Below are positions 1 to 7,029 of a DNA stretch of 64,000 bases, in pieces. Below the pieces are notes generated by a model that worked only from the letters and a program-made list of their open reading frames with translations, ran no database searches and was not told the DNA's origin. This stretch comes from Marivivens niveibacter. GTDB lineage: Bacteria; Pseudomonadota; Alphaproteobacteria; Rhodobacterales; Rhodobacteraceae. Positions within the stretch are counted from its first letter, which is position 1. Each line of letters starts with the position of its first letter. The stretch is taken from positions 186,001 through 250,000 of the forward strand of contig NZ_MSPP01000003.1 in assembly GCF_002150005.2 (NCBI RefSeq), in the 5' to 3' direction. A program made the translations under genes and the position numbers.

Positions 1-1
1 G

Positions 2-76
2 ATGCGCTGTGGTCAGGCCGTCGTGAAAGAGGTGGATGCCGAATATTCACGAGAGATAAAACTGGGACAGCTATGA
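2..76 (+). CDS. possible 3' end of an upstream gene (partial)
   Basis: A short open frame enters from the left edge and ends with a TGA that overlaps the ATG of the next gene (ATGA), a common arrangement inside operons. Only about 24 codons are visible and they match no family I recognise. The frame that continues into the next gene is also open here, so this call rests mainly on the stop/start overlap. Malyl-CoA lyase genes often precede mesaconyl-CoA hydratase in this family, but these residues do not resemble the end of that enzyme. Confidence 0.25.
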   Translation: MRCGQAVVKEVDAEYSREIKLGQL

Positions 77-1101
77 CCAAAACCAATCCGGGACGTTTTT
101 TCGAAGATTATCAGGTAGGGCAGGTGATCAAACACGCTGTCCCGCGCACCGTCGCCGAAGGCGAACGCGCATTGTACCACGCGCTGTATCCTGCACGTCA
201 CGCGCTGTATTCGTCGGACGTGTTCGCCGCTGATTGCGGTCTGGACGGATCGCCGGTGGATGACCTGATCGCGTTTCACGTGGTCTTTGGGAAAACTGTT
301 CCGGATGTATCGCTGAACGCGGTTGCGAACCTTGGCTATGCCGAAGGCCGCTGGCTGCTGCCCGTCTACCCCGGCGATACCCTGCGGTCCGAATCCGAGG
401 TGATCGGGGTCAAAGAAAACTCGAACGGGAAAACCGGCGTTGTTTACGTCCGCACCCGCGGCATCAATCAGAACGACGATGTTGTTCTGGAATACGTCCG
501 CTGGGTCATGGTCCGCAAAGGCAACGTTGATGCCCCAGCGCCAGAAACCGTGCTGCCTGATCTGAAAAAGGTGCTGTCGGTTGACGATCTGGTCATCCCG
601 GAAGGCCTGACCTTTGAAAACTATTATTTCGATCTGGCGGGCGAACAGCATCGTTGGGGTGACTATGCCGTTGGCGAAATCATCGACCACGTTGATGGCG
701 TCACCATTGAAGAGGCCGAACACATGCTGGCCACGCGCCTGTGGCAGAACACGGCCAAGGTGCATTTTGACCTGACTTTCCGCCCCGAAGGTCGCCTGAT
801 CTATGGCGGTCACGTTATTTCGATGGCCCGCGCTTTGTCGTTCAACGGTCTGGCGAATGCGCAGATGATCGTTGGCCTGAACGGCGGCGCCCATGCGAAC
901 CCGTGTTTCTCGGGTGATACGATCAAGGCGTGGACCGAAGTTCTGGATAAAGCCGAAACCGACTTTCCTGGCGTTGGTGCGATCCGCCTGCGTCTGGTTG
1001 CGACAAAGGATGGTTCGGTTGGCGACCTAAAAGGCGAGGACGGGAAATACAAATCTGGTGTCCTTCTGGACCTCGATTATTGGGCCCTGATGCCAGTGTA
1101 A
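73..1101 (+). CDS. mch: mesaconyl-CoA hydratase (beta-methylmalyl-CoA dehydratase)
   Basis: This 342-residue protein matches the MaoC-like double-hotdog hydratases that interconvert mesaconyl-CoA and beta-methylmalyl-CoA, a late step of the ethylmalonyl-CoA pathway in the cytoplasm. The N-terminus (GRFFEDYQVGQV) and the region around residues 190-235 (AGEQHRWGDYAVGE, then an HML segment) are typical, and the length is normal. The ATG overlaps a possible upstream stop codon. A hairpin terminator follows directly, so the gene ends its own transcript ahead of sdhCDAB. Ethylmalonyl-CoA mutase and ccr lie within 12 kb, which supports the assignment. Identification is from recalled family sequence. 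Confidence 0.9.
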   Translation: MTKTNPGRFFEDYQVGQVIKHAVPRTVAEGERALYHALYPARHALYSSDVFAADCGLDGSPVDDLIAFHVVFGKTVPDVSLNAVANLGYAEGRWLLPVYPGDTLRSESEVIGVKENSNGKTGVVYVRTRGINQNDDVVLEYVRWVMVRKGNVDAPAPETVLPDLKKVLSVDDLVIPEGLTFENYYFDLAGEQHRWGDYAVGEIIDHVDGVTIEEAEHMLATRLWQNTAKVHFDLTFRPEGRLIYGGHVISMARALSFNGLANAQMIVGLNGGAHANPCFSGDTIKAWTEVLDKAETDFPGVGAIRLRLVATKDGSVGDLKGEDGKYKSGVLLDLDYWALMPV

Positions 1102-1109
1102 AAGGTCAA

Positions 1110-1134
1110 AGCGTCGCGAATCGCGGCGCTTTTT
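1110..1134 (+). terminator. rho-independent terminator after mch
   Basis: A nine-base-pair stem (AGCGTCGCG pairing with CGCGGCGCT, one G-U pair) with a three-base loop is followed by TTTT. It lies 9 bases after the mch stop codon. Confidence 0.8.
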
Positions 1135-1161
1135 CATGACAAAAATAGTCGGAAATATATT

Positions 1162-1193
1162 TGTGATCACAGGTGGAAATCTCGTGATCACAA
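1162..1193. promoter_or_regulatory. tandem palindromes upstream of sdhC
   Basis: Two copies of the palindrome GTGATCAC (1163-1170 and 1184-1191) lie in the 209-base gap before sdhC. Their centres are 21 bases apart, two helical turns, so two dimers would bind the same DNA face. The first copy extends to TGTGATCACA. This looks like an operator for a dimeric regulator, perhaps GntR-type; the regulator is not identified. They sit about 120-150 bases before the start codon. Confidence 0.5.
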
Positions 1194-1310
1194 ACTGCTG
1201 TTTTAGCGCTAACTGCGTCAGTTTTTCATCGCTTGCCCTAATCGGATAGCGTGACAGGAACGTAAAAAACGCTAGAAGGATAGTACACCGGAAACCGGAA
1301 AGGAACTGTC

Positions 1311-1700
1311 ATGGGAGATATCCCCCGCGGGAACCGCCCGCTGTCGCCGTTTATGATCGGCCCATACTACCGCCTACAGATTACATCGATTTCGTCCATC
1401 ATGGTGCGTATCACTGGTATCGCATTGATGGGCGCTGTTTGTTTGGTCGTGGCGTGGCTGTTGGCTGCTGCATCGTCTGAAACCGCATTTGGCGTTGTTG
1501 ACGGACTGCTACGCAGCTTTGTTGGCGATATCGTCATGTTCTTGGCCACTTGGGCGCTGTGGTATCACGCGCTGGGCCGTTTGCGCCACGTGGTCTGGGA
1601 TTTCGGATATTGCCTGAACATCGAAACCGCTCAGAAACTGGGCTGGGGCATGTTCGCTGGTGCAACCGTTTTGGCTGTTCTGACAGCCATCGTATTCTAA
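1311..1700 (+). CDS. sdhC: succinate dehydrogenase cytochrome b556 subunit
   Basis: This 129-residue membrane protein is the SdhC anchor of complex II. It carries the RPLSP N-terminal motif, three hydrophobic segments (about residues 33-53, 66-88, 105-128) and the YHALGRLRHVVWDFG motif, whose first histidine (H86) corresponds to the axial haem ligand. The usual serine-x-x-histidine-arginine quinone-site motif reads SIMVR, with valine in place of histidine. AAGGA precedes the ATG. It is the first gene of sdhCDAB and follows a 209-base regulatory gap. Confidence 0.95.
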   Translation: MGDIPRGNRPLSPFMIGPYYRLQITSISSIMVRITGIALMGAVCLVVAWLLAAASSETAFGVVDGLLRSFVGDIVMFLATWALWYHALGRLRHVVWDFGYCLNIETAQKLGWGMFAGATVLAVLTAIVF

Positions 1701-1713
1701 AGGGGGCGTGACT

Positions 1714-2085
1714 ATGAGATATCTAACCGATCGCAAACGCGCCACCGGACTGGGCGCAGGCGGCGCAGGTAGCCACCACCACTGGAAAATGATCGTGTCG
1801 TCGATCTCGATCTGTGTGCTGACACCGTTCTTTATCACCACATTCGGTTTGGCGCTGGGCCGTTCGTATGACGACGCAATCGCGTTCCTGTCGCATCCGG
1901 TGTCCGTCGTCATCATGGCGCTTAGCCTGATTGTCGGCATCCAGCATTTCAAAATGGAAATCGACGAAGCGGTCGAGGACTACGTTGGCGGCATCGCCCG
2001 TAAACTGACCTTGGTCGCAGTCACCGCGTTCAGCTACACGCTGATGGCCCTTGGCCTGTTCGCGCTGTTGAAAATCGCGCTGTAA
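1714..2085 (+). CDS. sdhD: succinate dehydrogenase membrane anchor subunit
   Basis: This 123-residue protein has three transmembrane segments and the SdhD signature GIQHFKMEIDEAVEDYV near residues 80-96, where the histidine and the EDYV segment sit near the haem and quinone. An in-frame GTG at 1708 is almost on top of the AGGGGG ribosome-binding site (1701-1706), so the ATG at 1714, with normal spacing, is the better start. It begins 13 bases after sdhC. Confidence 0.93.
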   Translation: MRYLTDRKRATGLGAGGAGSHHHWKMIVSSISICVLTPFFITTFGLALGRSYDDAIAFLSHPVSVVIMALSLIVGIQHFKMEIDEAVEDYVGGIARKLTLVAVTAFSYTLMALGLFALLKIAL

Positions 2086-2109
2086 TACGCGTACAGAAGG
2101 AATAGAACA

Positions 2110-3915
2110 TTGGCAGCATACGAATACGAAACACACGAATATGACGTTGTCGTAATCGGCGCCGGTGGCGCTGGTCTGCGTGCGACGCTGGGTATGGCCG
2201 AACAGGGCTTGCGCACCGCGTGTATTTCCAAAGTGTTCCCGACCCGTTCGCACACCGTTGCGGCGCAGGGTGGTATTGCGGCATCGCTGGGCAACATGGG
2301 CCCAGACAGCTGGCAGTGGCACATGTACGACACCGTAAAAGGGTCGGACTGGCTGGGCGATACCGACGCGATGGAATATCTAGCGCGCGAAGCTCCCAAA
2401 GCTGTTTACGAACTGGAACACTATGGCGTTCCGTTCAGCCGTACCGAAGAAGGTAAAATCTACCAGCGTCCGTTCGGCGGCCACACCACCGAATTCGGCG
2501 AAGGCCCACCCGTACAGCGTACCTGTGCTGCTGCTGACCGTACCGGTCACGCGATCCTGCACACGCTGTATGGTCAGTCGCTGAAAAACAACGCTGAATT
2601 CTACATCGAATATTTCGCGATCGACCTGATCATGAGCGAAGACGGCCAGTGCACCGGCGTCGTTTGCTGGAAACTGGACGACGGCACGTTCCACGTGTTC
2701 AACGCGAAAATGGTTGTTCTGGCGACCGGCGGTTACGGCCGTGCGTATTTCTCGGCGACTTCGGCGCACACCTGTACGGGTGACGGCGGCGGTATGGTTG
2801 CACGTGCTGGCCTGGCGCTGCAGGATATGGAATTCGTTCAGTTCCACCCAACCGGCATCTACGGTTCGGGCTGTCTGATCACCGAAGGCGCACGCGGCGA
2901 AGGTGGTTATCTGACCAACTCTGAAGGCGAACGTTTCATGGAACGTTACGCGCCAAACTACAAAGACTTGGCGCCGCGCGACTACGTTTCGCGTTCGATG
3001 ACCATGGAAATCCGCGAAGGCCGCGGCGTTGGTAAAGACGGTGACCACATTCACCTGCACCTGAACCACCTGCCAGCCGAAGCATTGGCAGAACGTCTGC
3101 CTGGTATTTCGGAATCTGCGAAAATCTTTGCTGGTGTTGACGTGACCAAAGAACCAATTCCGGTTCTGCCAACTGTTCACTACAACATGGGCGGCATTCC
3201 AACCAATTATTGGGGCGAAGTGCTGAACCCAACTGCTGATAATCCAACTGGCGTTGTTCCAGGCCTGATGGCTGTGGGCGAAGCTGGCTGTGCGTCGGTA
3301 CACGGTGCAAACCGTCTGGGTTCGAACTCTTTGATCGACCTTGTTGTGTTCGGCCGCGCCGCTGCGATCCGTGCGGGTCAGGTTGTGGATCCGAATTCGG
3401 CAAACCCAGTCCTGAACCAAGCGTCCATCGACAAAGCGTTCGACCGTTTCGACGGCCTGCGTCACGCCAAAGGCAACATGGCAACCGCCGAGCTGCGTTT
3501 GGAAATGCAGAAAACCATGCAGGCAGATGCGGCTGTGTTCCGTACCGCCAAAACCATGGCAGAAGGCGTCGAGAAGATGACCGCAATCGCGGGCAAAATG
3601 GACGATCTGTCGGTCACCGACCGCAGCCTTGTCTGGAACTCGGACCTGATGGAAACGCTGGAGCTGACCAACCTGATGCCGAACGCGCTGGCAACAATCG
3701 CAGGCGCCGCAGCACGCGAAGAATCGCGCGGTGCGCACGCTCACGAAGATTTCCCAGAGCGTGACGACAACAAGTGGCGCGTCCACACCGTTGCCCGCGT
3801 CGGAGAGACCAAGGTTGATCTGTCCTATCGTCCAGTGATCACCGATCCGCTGACGACCGAAGATCAGGGCGGTATCAGCCTGAAAACCATCGCACCAAAG
3901 GCGCGTACGTTCTAA
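2110..3915 (+). CDS. sdhA: succinate dehydrogenase flavoprotein subunit
   Basis: This 601-residue subunit oxidises succinate to fumarate on the cytoplasmic face of complex II. It shows the FAD-binding [12 protein letters not shown] near residue 14, the covalent FAD attachment histidine in [10 protein letters not shown] (H48), the active-site [15 protein letters not shown] and RDYVSR segments, and full length. The start is a TTG preceded by AAGGAA with 7-base spacing; no ATG gives a full-length N-terminus. Its stop overlaps the next gene (TAATG), so the lipoprotein genes that follow are translationally coupled to it. Confidence 0.97.
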   Translation: MAAYEYETHEYDVVVIGAGGAGLRATLGMAEQGLRTACISKVFPTRSHTVAAQGGIAASLGNMGPDSWQWHMYDTVKGSDWLGDTDAMEYLAREAPKAVYELEHYGVPFSRTEEGKIYQRPFGGHTTEFGEGPPVQRTCAAADRTGHAILHTLYGQSLKNNAEFYIEYFAIDLIMSEDGQCTGVVCWKLDDGTFHVFNAKMVVLATGGYGRAYFSATSAHTCTGDGGGMVARAGLALQDMEFVQFHPTGIYGSGCLITEGARGEGGYLTNSEGERFMERYAPNYKDLAPRDYVSRSMTMEIREGRGVGKDGDHIHLHLNHLPAEALAERLPGISESAKIFAGVDVTKEPIPVLPTVHYNMGGIPTNYWGEVLNPTADNPTGVVPGLMAVGEAGCASVHGANRLGSNSLIDLVVFGRAAAIRAGQVVDPNSANPVLNQASIDKAFDRFDGLRHAKGNMATAELRLEMQKTMQADAAVFRTAKTMAEGVEKMTAIAGKMDDLSVTDRSLVWNSDLMETLELTNLMPNALATIAGAAAREESRGAHAHEDFPERDDNKWRVHTVARVGETKVDLSYRPVITDPLTTEDQGGISLKTIAPKARTF

Positions 3916-4250
3916 TGCGGACCGCGGTACTGCTATTGGCGCTTTCTCCTGTCTGGGTTGTCGGATGTGGCAAGCCAGCAGTAGATTATTCGGCGACTTC
4001 TGTCGCCGAATGCGCCGCGCAGTACAACGCAGCACCCAGCCCGCAAACATTGGCGGTGTATCAGCAATGCCTGACCATGATCGGTGCGAATGTACCGCAG
4101 GCTGCGTTTGATGATCCGACAATGGCGGCGTATCTGGAACCCGTTGGCGAACAGCGTCCAGCCGTTCAGTTGCAGGCGCCTAGCTTGTATTGCACCGGCG
4201 GCTCTAGCTTTATGCAAGGGGGGGCAGGGTATTGTATCGGTGGTTTCTGA
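3915..4250 (+). CDS. small lipoprotein inside the sdh operon (1 of 3)
   Basis: A 111-residue protein begins with a lipoprotein signal peptide ending in WVVGC (lipid-attachment cysteine at residue 18). The mature part has several cysteines and a glycine-rich C-terminus (GGSSFMQGGAGYCIGGF). I recognise no domain. The ATG overlaps the sdhA stop as TAATG, so it is probably translated together with sdhA. It sits between sdhA and sdhB in the same direction without a terminator. A role in complex II assembly or envelope maintenance is only a guess from position. Confidence 0.75.
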   Translation: MRTAVLLLALSPVWVVGCGKPAVDYSATSVAECAAQYNAAPSPQTLAVYQQCLTMIGANVPQAAFDDPTMAAYLEPVGEQRPAVQLQAPSLYCTGGSSFMQGGAGYCIGGF

Positions 4251-4510
4251 TCAGTGCGCTGGCTGCCGTTGCGGCTTGTGGCCCAATCGCGCCTGAACGC
4301 GCAGCCCAGATTTGCGAAGAACGCGCCCAACGCGCTGATGGCCCATTTGGCAATATCACGCTGGGTACTAATTCCAAATCGGGCGCTTTCGCGTCGGGCG
4401 AAATCGGAATTTCCACGGACTATCTGCGTGGGACCGATCCGATGACCGTATATGAACGTTGCGTGGTTGATCTGACGGGCACGGGCCCGATCCGGCCGCC
4501 ATCGCTGTAA
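4232..4510 (+). CDS. small lipoprotein inside the sdh operon (2 of 3)
   Basis: A 92-residue protein has a lipoprotein signal peptide ending AAVAAC (cysteine at residue 16), followed by a short segment with two further cysteines (ICEERAQRADG and YERCVVD). The start is a TTG at 4232, inside the end of the previous gene and directly after a G-rich ribosome-binding stretch (4218-4229). Overlap and strand place it in the sdh operon. No family recognised. Small entericidin- or YmdB-like lipoproteins differ in sequence. Confidence 0.65.
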   Translation: MYRWFLISALAAVAACGPIAPERAAQICEERAQRADGPFGNITLGTNSKSGAFASGEIGISTDYLRGTDPMTVYERCVVDLTGTGPIRPPSL

Positions 4511-4525
4511 GAGGAGAGTGATAAG

Positions 4526-4879
4526 ATGAAACAGTTCATTTTGGCATGTGTTGCGACGGCCGCGATTGCGGGCTGCACGATGTCGGACACTCTGACTGAA
4601 AAAGCCGAAGTGGCGCAGTCTGATATGGCCTATGCTGTGATCGTGCCTGTACTGATGCAGACTGAATTGCCCGGTGGTGTGTCGATCCCGCGTGGGGTTG
4701 CTGAACCATTGGCCCGCTGCATCATCGAAAATGCAACCGTTTCCGAATTGTCGTCGCTGGCTGCGGCATCGGTGACGGGCCCGACCGCCGATACGAATTA
4801 TATCGTGTCGAATATTCTTAACCGTGCCTCCACCACGACCTGCGCGACCGCTGCGCTGTCGGGTGGTGCCAGTGCCTAA
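4526..4879 (+). CDS. small lipoprotein inside the sdh operon (3 of 3)
   Basis: A 117-residue protein has a lipoprotein signal peptide ending AIAGC (cysteine at residue 17) and an alanine-, serine- and threonine-rich mature part with two cysteines (LARCIIENA and TTTCATAA). A GAGGAGAG ribosome-binding site lies just before the ATG. It is followed 17 bases later by sdhB, so it belongs to the operon. No domain is recognised; the mature part may be helical. With the two preceding genes it forms an unexplained insertion in sdhCDAB. Confidence 0.7.
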   Translation: MKQFILACVATAAIAGCTMSDTLTEKAEVAQSDMAYAVIVPVLMQTELPGGVSIPRGVAEPLARCIIENATVSELSSLAAASVTGPTADTNYIVSNILNRASTTTCATAALSGGASA

Positions 4880-4896
4880 GACTAGGAGCCTGACCC

Positions 4897-5676
4897 ATGG
4901 TCCAATTCTCCCTTCCTAAAAACAGCCGTATGACGGTTGGCAAAACCTGGCCCAAACCCGAGGGTGCAACCAACGTCCGCAAATTCCAGATCTACCGCTG
5001 GAACCCTGACGACGGCAAAAATCCTGCGATCGACACCTATTTCGTTGATATGGACGATTGCGGCCCGATGGTTTTGGACGCTCTGATCTACATTAAAAAC
5101 AAGATCGACGCGACGCTGACGTTCCGCCGTTCCTGCCGCGAAGGCATCTGTGGTTCCTGCGCGATGAACATCGACGGTATTAACACGCTGGCCTGTATCT
5201 ACGGCATGGATGAAATCAAAGGCGACGTGAAAATCAATCCGCTGCCGCACATGCCTGTGGTCAAAGACTTGATCCCAGACCTGACCCATTTCTACGCGCA
5301 GCACGCGTCGATCATGCCTTGGCTGGAAACCAAAACCAACCGTCCTGCAAAGGAATGGAAGCAGTCGATCGAAGACCGCAAAAAACTGGACGGTCTGTAT
5401 GAATGCGTTATGTGCGCATCCTGTTCGACATCCTGCCCTAGCTACTGGTGGAACTCTGACAAATATCTGGGCCCAGCTGCGTTGCTGCACGCCTACCGCT
5501 GGATCATCGACAGCCGCGACGAAGCCACCGGTGAACGTCTGGACGAGCTAGAAGATCCGTTCAAACTGTATCGTTGTCACACCATCATGAACTGCGCGAA
5601 AACCTGTCCAAAGGGTCTGAACCCGGCAGAGGCGATCGCCAACATCAAAAAGATGATGGTCGAACGCAGCGTCTAA
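4897..5676 (+). CDS. sdhB: succinate dehydrogenase iron-sulfur subunit
   Basis: This 259-residue subunit carries electrons from FAD to quinone. All three cluster motifs are intact: [2Fe-2S] at CREGICGSC (about residues 75-83), [4Fe-4S] at [12 protein letters not shown] (about 169-180) and [3Fe-4S] at [12 protein letters not shown] (about 227-238). AGGAG precedes the ATG. It is the last gene of the operon and is followed by a strong terminator. Confidence 0.97.
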   Translation: MVQFSLPKNSRMTVGKTWPKPEGATNVRKFQIYRWNPDDGKNPAIDTYFVDMDDCGPMVLDALIYIKNKIDATLTFRRSCREGICGSCAMNIDGINTLACIYGMDEIKGDVKINPLPHMPVVKDLIPDLTHFYAQHASIMPWLETKTNRPAKEWKQSIEDRKKLDGLYECVMCASCSTSCPSYWWNSDKYLGPAALLHAYRWIIDSRDEATGERLDELEDPFKLYRCHTIMNCAKTCPKGLNPAEAIANIKKMMVERSV

Positions 5677-5695
5677 TCGACACGAACTGATTTGA

Positions 5696-5727
5696 AAGGC
5701 CCCGCAATTTGCGGGGCTTTTTGTTTT
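5696..5727 (+). terminator. rho-independent terminator after sdhB
   Basis: A stem of eight or more pairs, GCCCCGCA with TGCGGGGC, plus flanking A-T pairs, has a three-base loop and is followed by TTTTTGTTTTT. It closes the sdh operon 20 bases after the sdhB stop. Confidence 0.92.
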
Positions 5728-5786
5728 TGGGGATTGTAGTCGCTGTGCCGCTTTGTATCGTTTGATCAAATATCAGGAGCCGCCCG

Positions 5787-6644
5787 ATGACACGTGACCC
5801 GCAACACGCCCCCCTAGATGCAGATGACCGCCGCGCAATCGCGCCCGTCATTTGTTATCCGAACGACGCATTGCCCCCAGCCGATGTTGAGGGATATCGC
5901 GCTGCCATGCAAACTGCCGCGGCCGGTGATGGCGTTACTGTACCACCACGGGATGCTGCATCCATTTTGGTGCCTGCTGGTTCAATCTTGCGCATTGGCT
6001 GCCCAGAGGGGCCGCAGGTGGGCGATTTGAACCTGTTTAATGCGAACAATCTAAATGAACGTTTCTTTTCTGGGAAAACGCGCGCCATTCACGGAACGCA
6101 CGTAACTGTTGGACATCGTTTATGGTCGAATTTTCCATATCTGCGGCCTATGGCGACCGTGATTAACGATACGTTGGAATGGTATGGTGCGGATGAATTT
6201 GGCGGGCGTGTGCATGATGTAATTGGCACGCGCTGCGACCCATATACAGGCCGTGCATTAGGTGGACCTGATTATCATTATTGCTGCCATTCCAATTTAA
6301 CGCGGGCATTGGCTGATGATCAGGGTATAGAATTAGAACAGGCCGAACCGTATGTGCATGACGTTTTAAATGTCTTTATGTGCACCGGTTTTACCCGCGA
6401 TACGGGGCAGTATTTTATGAAAGCCAGCCCAGTCCGTGCAGGTGACTATTTAGATCTATTCGCAGAAATTGATCTTTTGGCTGTGTTGAGTGCATGTCCG
6501 GGCGGGGATTGTAGTAGCGAACATTCGTCCGATACGGCCGCTTGTTACCCATTATCGATGCAGGTCTTTACACCTGAAAAAGGGGCGCTGCCAAATTGGC
6601 AATCGCCCCCCATTAACCCATATGACCGTAGTCATGGGCGATAA
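5787..6644 (+). CDS. DUF1989 / urea carboxylase-associated family protein
   Basis: A 285-residue protein of the DUF1989 family, seen elsewhere beside urea carboxylase or aminomethyltransferase-like genes; its reaction is not established. Visible features are AGSILRIGCPEGPQVGDLNL (about residues 66-85) and two cysteine clusters, YHYCCHSN (about 167-174) and CPGGDCSSEHSSD (about 237-249), which could bind a metal. CAGGAG precedes the ATG. Codon use is visibly more AT-rich than in neighbouring genes (TTA, AAT, TTT frequent), which may mean horizontal acquisition. Its stop codon abuts that of the convergent H-NS-like gene. Confidence 0.75.
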   Translation: MTRDPQHAPLDADDRRAIAPVICYPNDALPPADVEGYRAAMQTAAAGDGVTVPPRDAASILVPAGSILRIGCPEGPQVGDLNLFNANNLNERFFSGKTRAIHGTHVTVGHRLWSNFPYLRPMATVINDTLEWYGADEFGGRVHDVIGTRCDPYTGRALGGPDYHYCCHSNLTRALADDQGIELEQAEPYVHDVLNVFMCTGFTRDTGQYFMKASPVRAGDYLDLFAEIDLLAVLSACPGGDCSSEHSSDTAACYPLSMQVFTPEKGALPNWQSPPINPYDRSHGR

Positions 6645-6956
6645 TTAAATCGCAAAGCTTTCGATGTCGGTGCCTGCGGCTTCGGCATCTTTGATCCATT
6701 GTGGTTTGCGACCACGACCGGACCAAGTTTGCGTTGCATCCGCAGGGTTGCGATATTTCGCTGCTGCTTTGGCTTTTGGGGCTTTGGCGCCGCCTGCCAA
6801 TTCTTCTAATGAAAAACCGAATTCGGCTGCGGCTTTGGCTGCAGCTTCGCGGGCTGCTTTTAATTCGCGAGCGCCGACGCGTGATAATGCTTTGTCTACG
6901 TCTGCGCGCAGTTGTTCCAGCTCTTTGCGGGACATTGATTCCAGATCGAATGACAT
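6645..6956 (-). CDS. H-NS family regulator (HvrA-like)
   Basis: A 103-residue nucleoid-associated protein. The N-terminal half is a helical oligomerisation region rich in Lys, Ala and Glu, and the C-terminus holds the H-NS DNA-binding motif (YRNPADATQTWSGRGRKPQW). Proteins of this type (HvrA) act on photosynthesis and nitrogen genes in Rhodobacter. A longer frame reaches 6989, but the ATG at 6956 has AAGGAAC at the right distance. That ribosome-binding site is inside a perfect hairpin, which suggests translational control. The gene lies downstream of meaA on the same strand. Confidence 0.9.
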   Translation of the reverse strand: MSFDLESMSRKELEQLRADVDKALSRVGARELKAAREAAAKAAAEFGFSLEELAGGAKAPKAKAAAKYRNPADATQTWSGRGRKPQWIKDAEAAGTDIESFAI

Positions 6957-6960
6957 TTTC

Positions 6961-6987
6961 GTTCCTTTTTGAGTGATCAAAAGGAAC
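6961..6987 (-). promoter_or_regulatory. hairpin sequestering the ribosome-binding site of the H-NS-like gene
   Basis: On the mRNA strand GTTCCTTTT pairs perfectly with AAAAGGAAC around a nine-base loop (loop 6970-6978). The 3' arm is the Shine-Dalgarno sequence, and the ATG follows four bases later. The nine pairs are mostly A-U, so the stem would be marginally stable, as in RNA thermometers, or could be opened by a protein or RNA. Confidence 0.6.
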
Positions 6988-6988
6988 A

Positions 6989-7022
6989 TGCGCCCAATTA
7001 ATTAATTAATCAATTGGGCGCA
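6989..7022 (-). repeat. 11-bp inverted repeat between meaA and the H-NS-like gene
   Basis: TGCGCCCAATT (6989-6999) pairs perfectly with AATTGGGCGCA (7012-7022) around an AT-only loop. It begins 8 bases after the meaA stop codon. No T-run follows on the minus strand, so it may protect the 3' end or attenuate read-through rather than act as a standard terminator. Confidence 0.6.
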
Positions 7023-7029
7023 TAAATAA

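Noticed and set aside
1162-1171. TGTGATCACA as a CRP site
   Set aside because: CRP needs TGTGA and TCACA separated by 6 bases; here they are fused, so CRP is unlikely.
2380-4122. 580-codon open frame antisense to sdhA
   Set aside because: It mirrors the codon pattern of the real, full-length sdhA on the other strand and has no family resemblance or ribosome-binding site.
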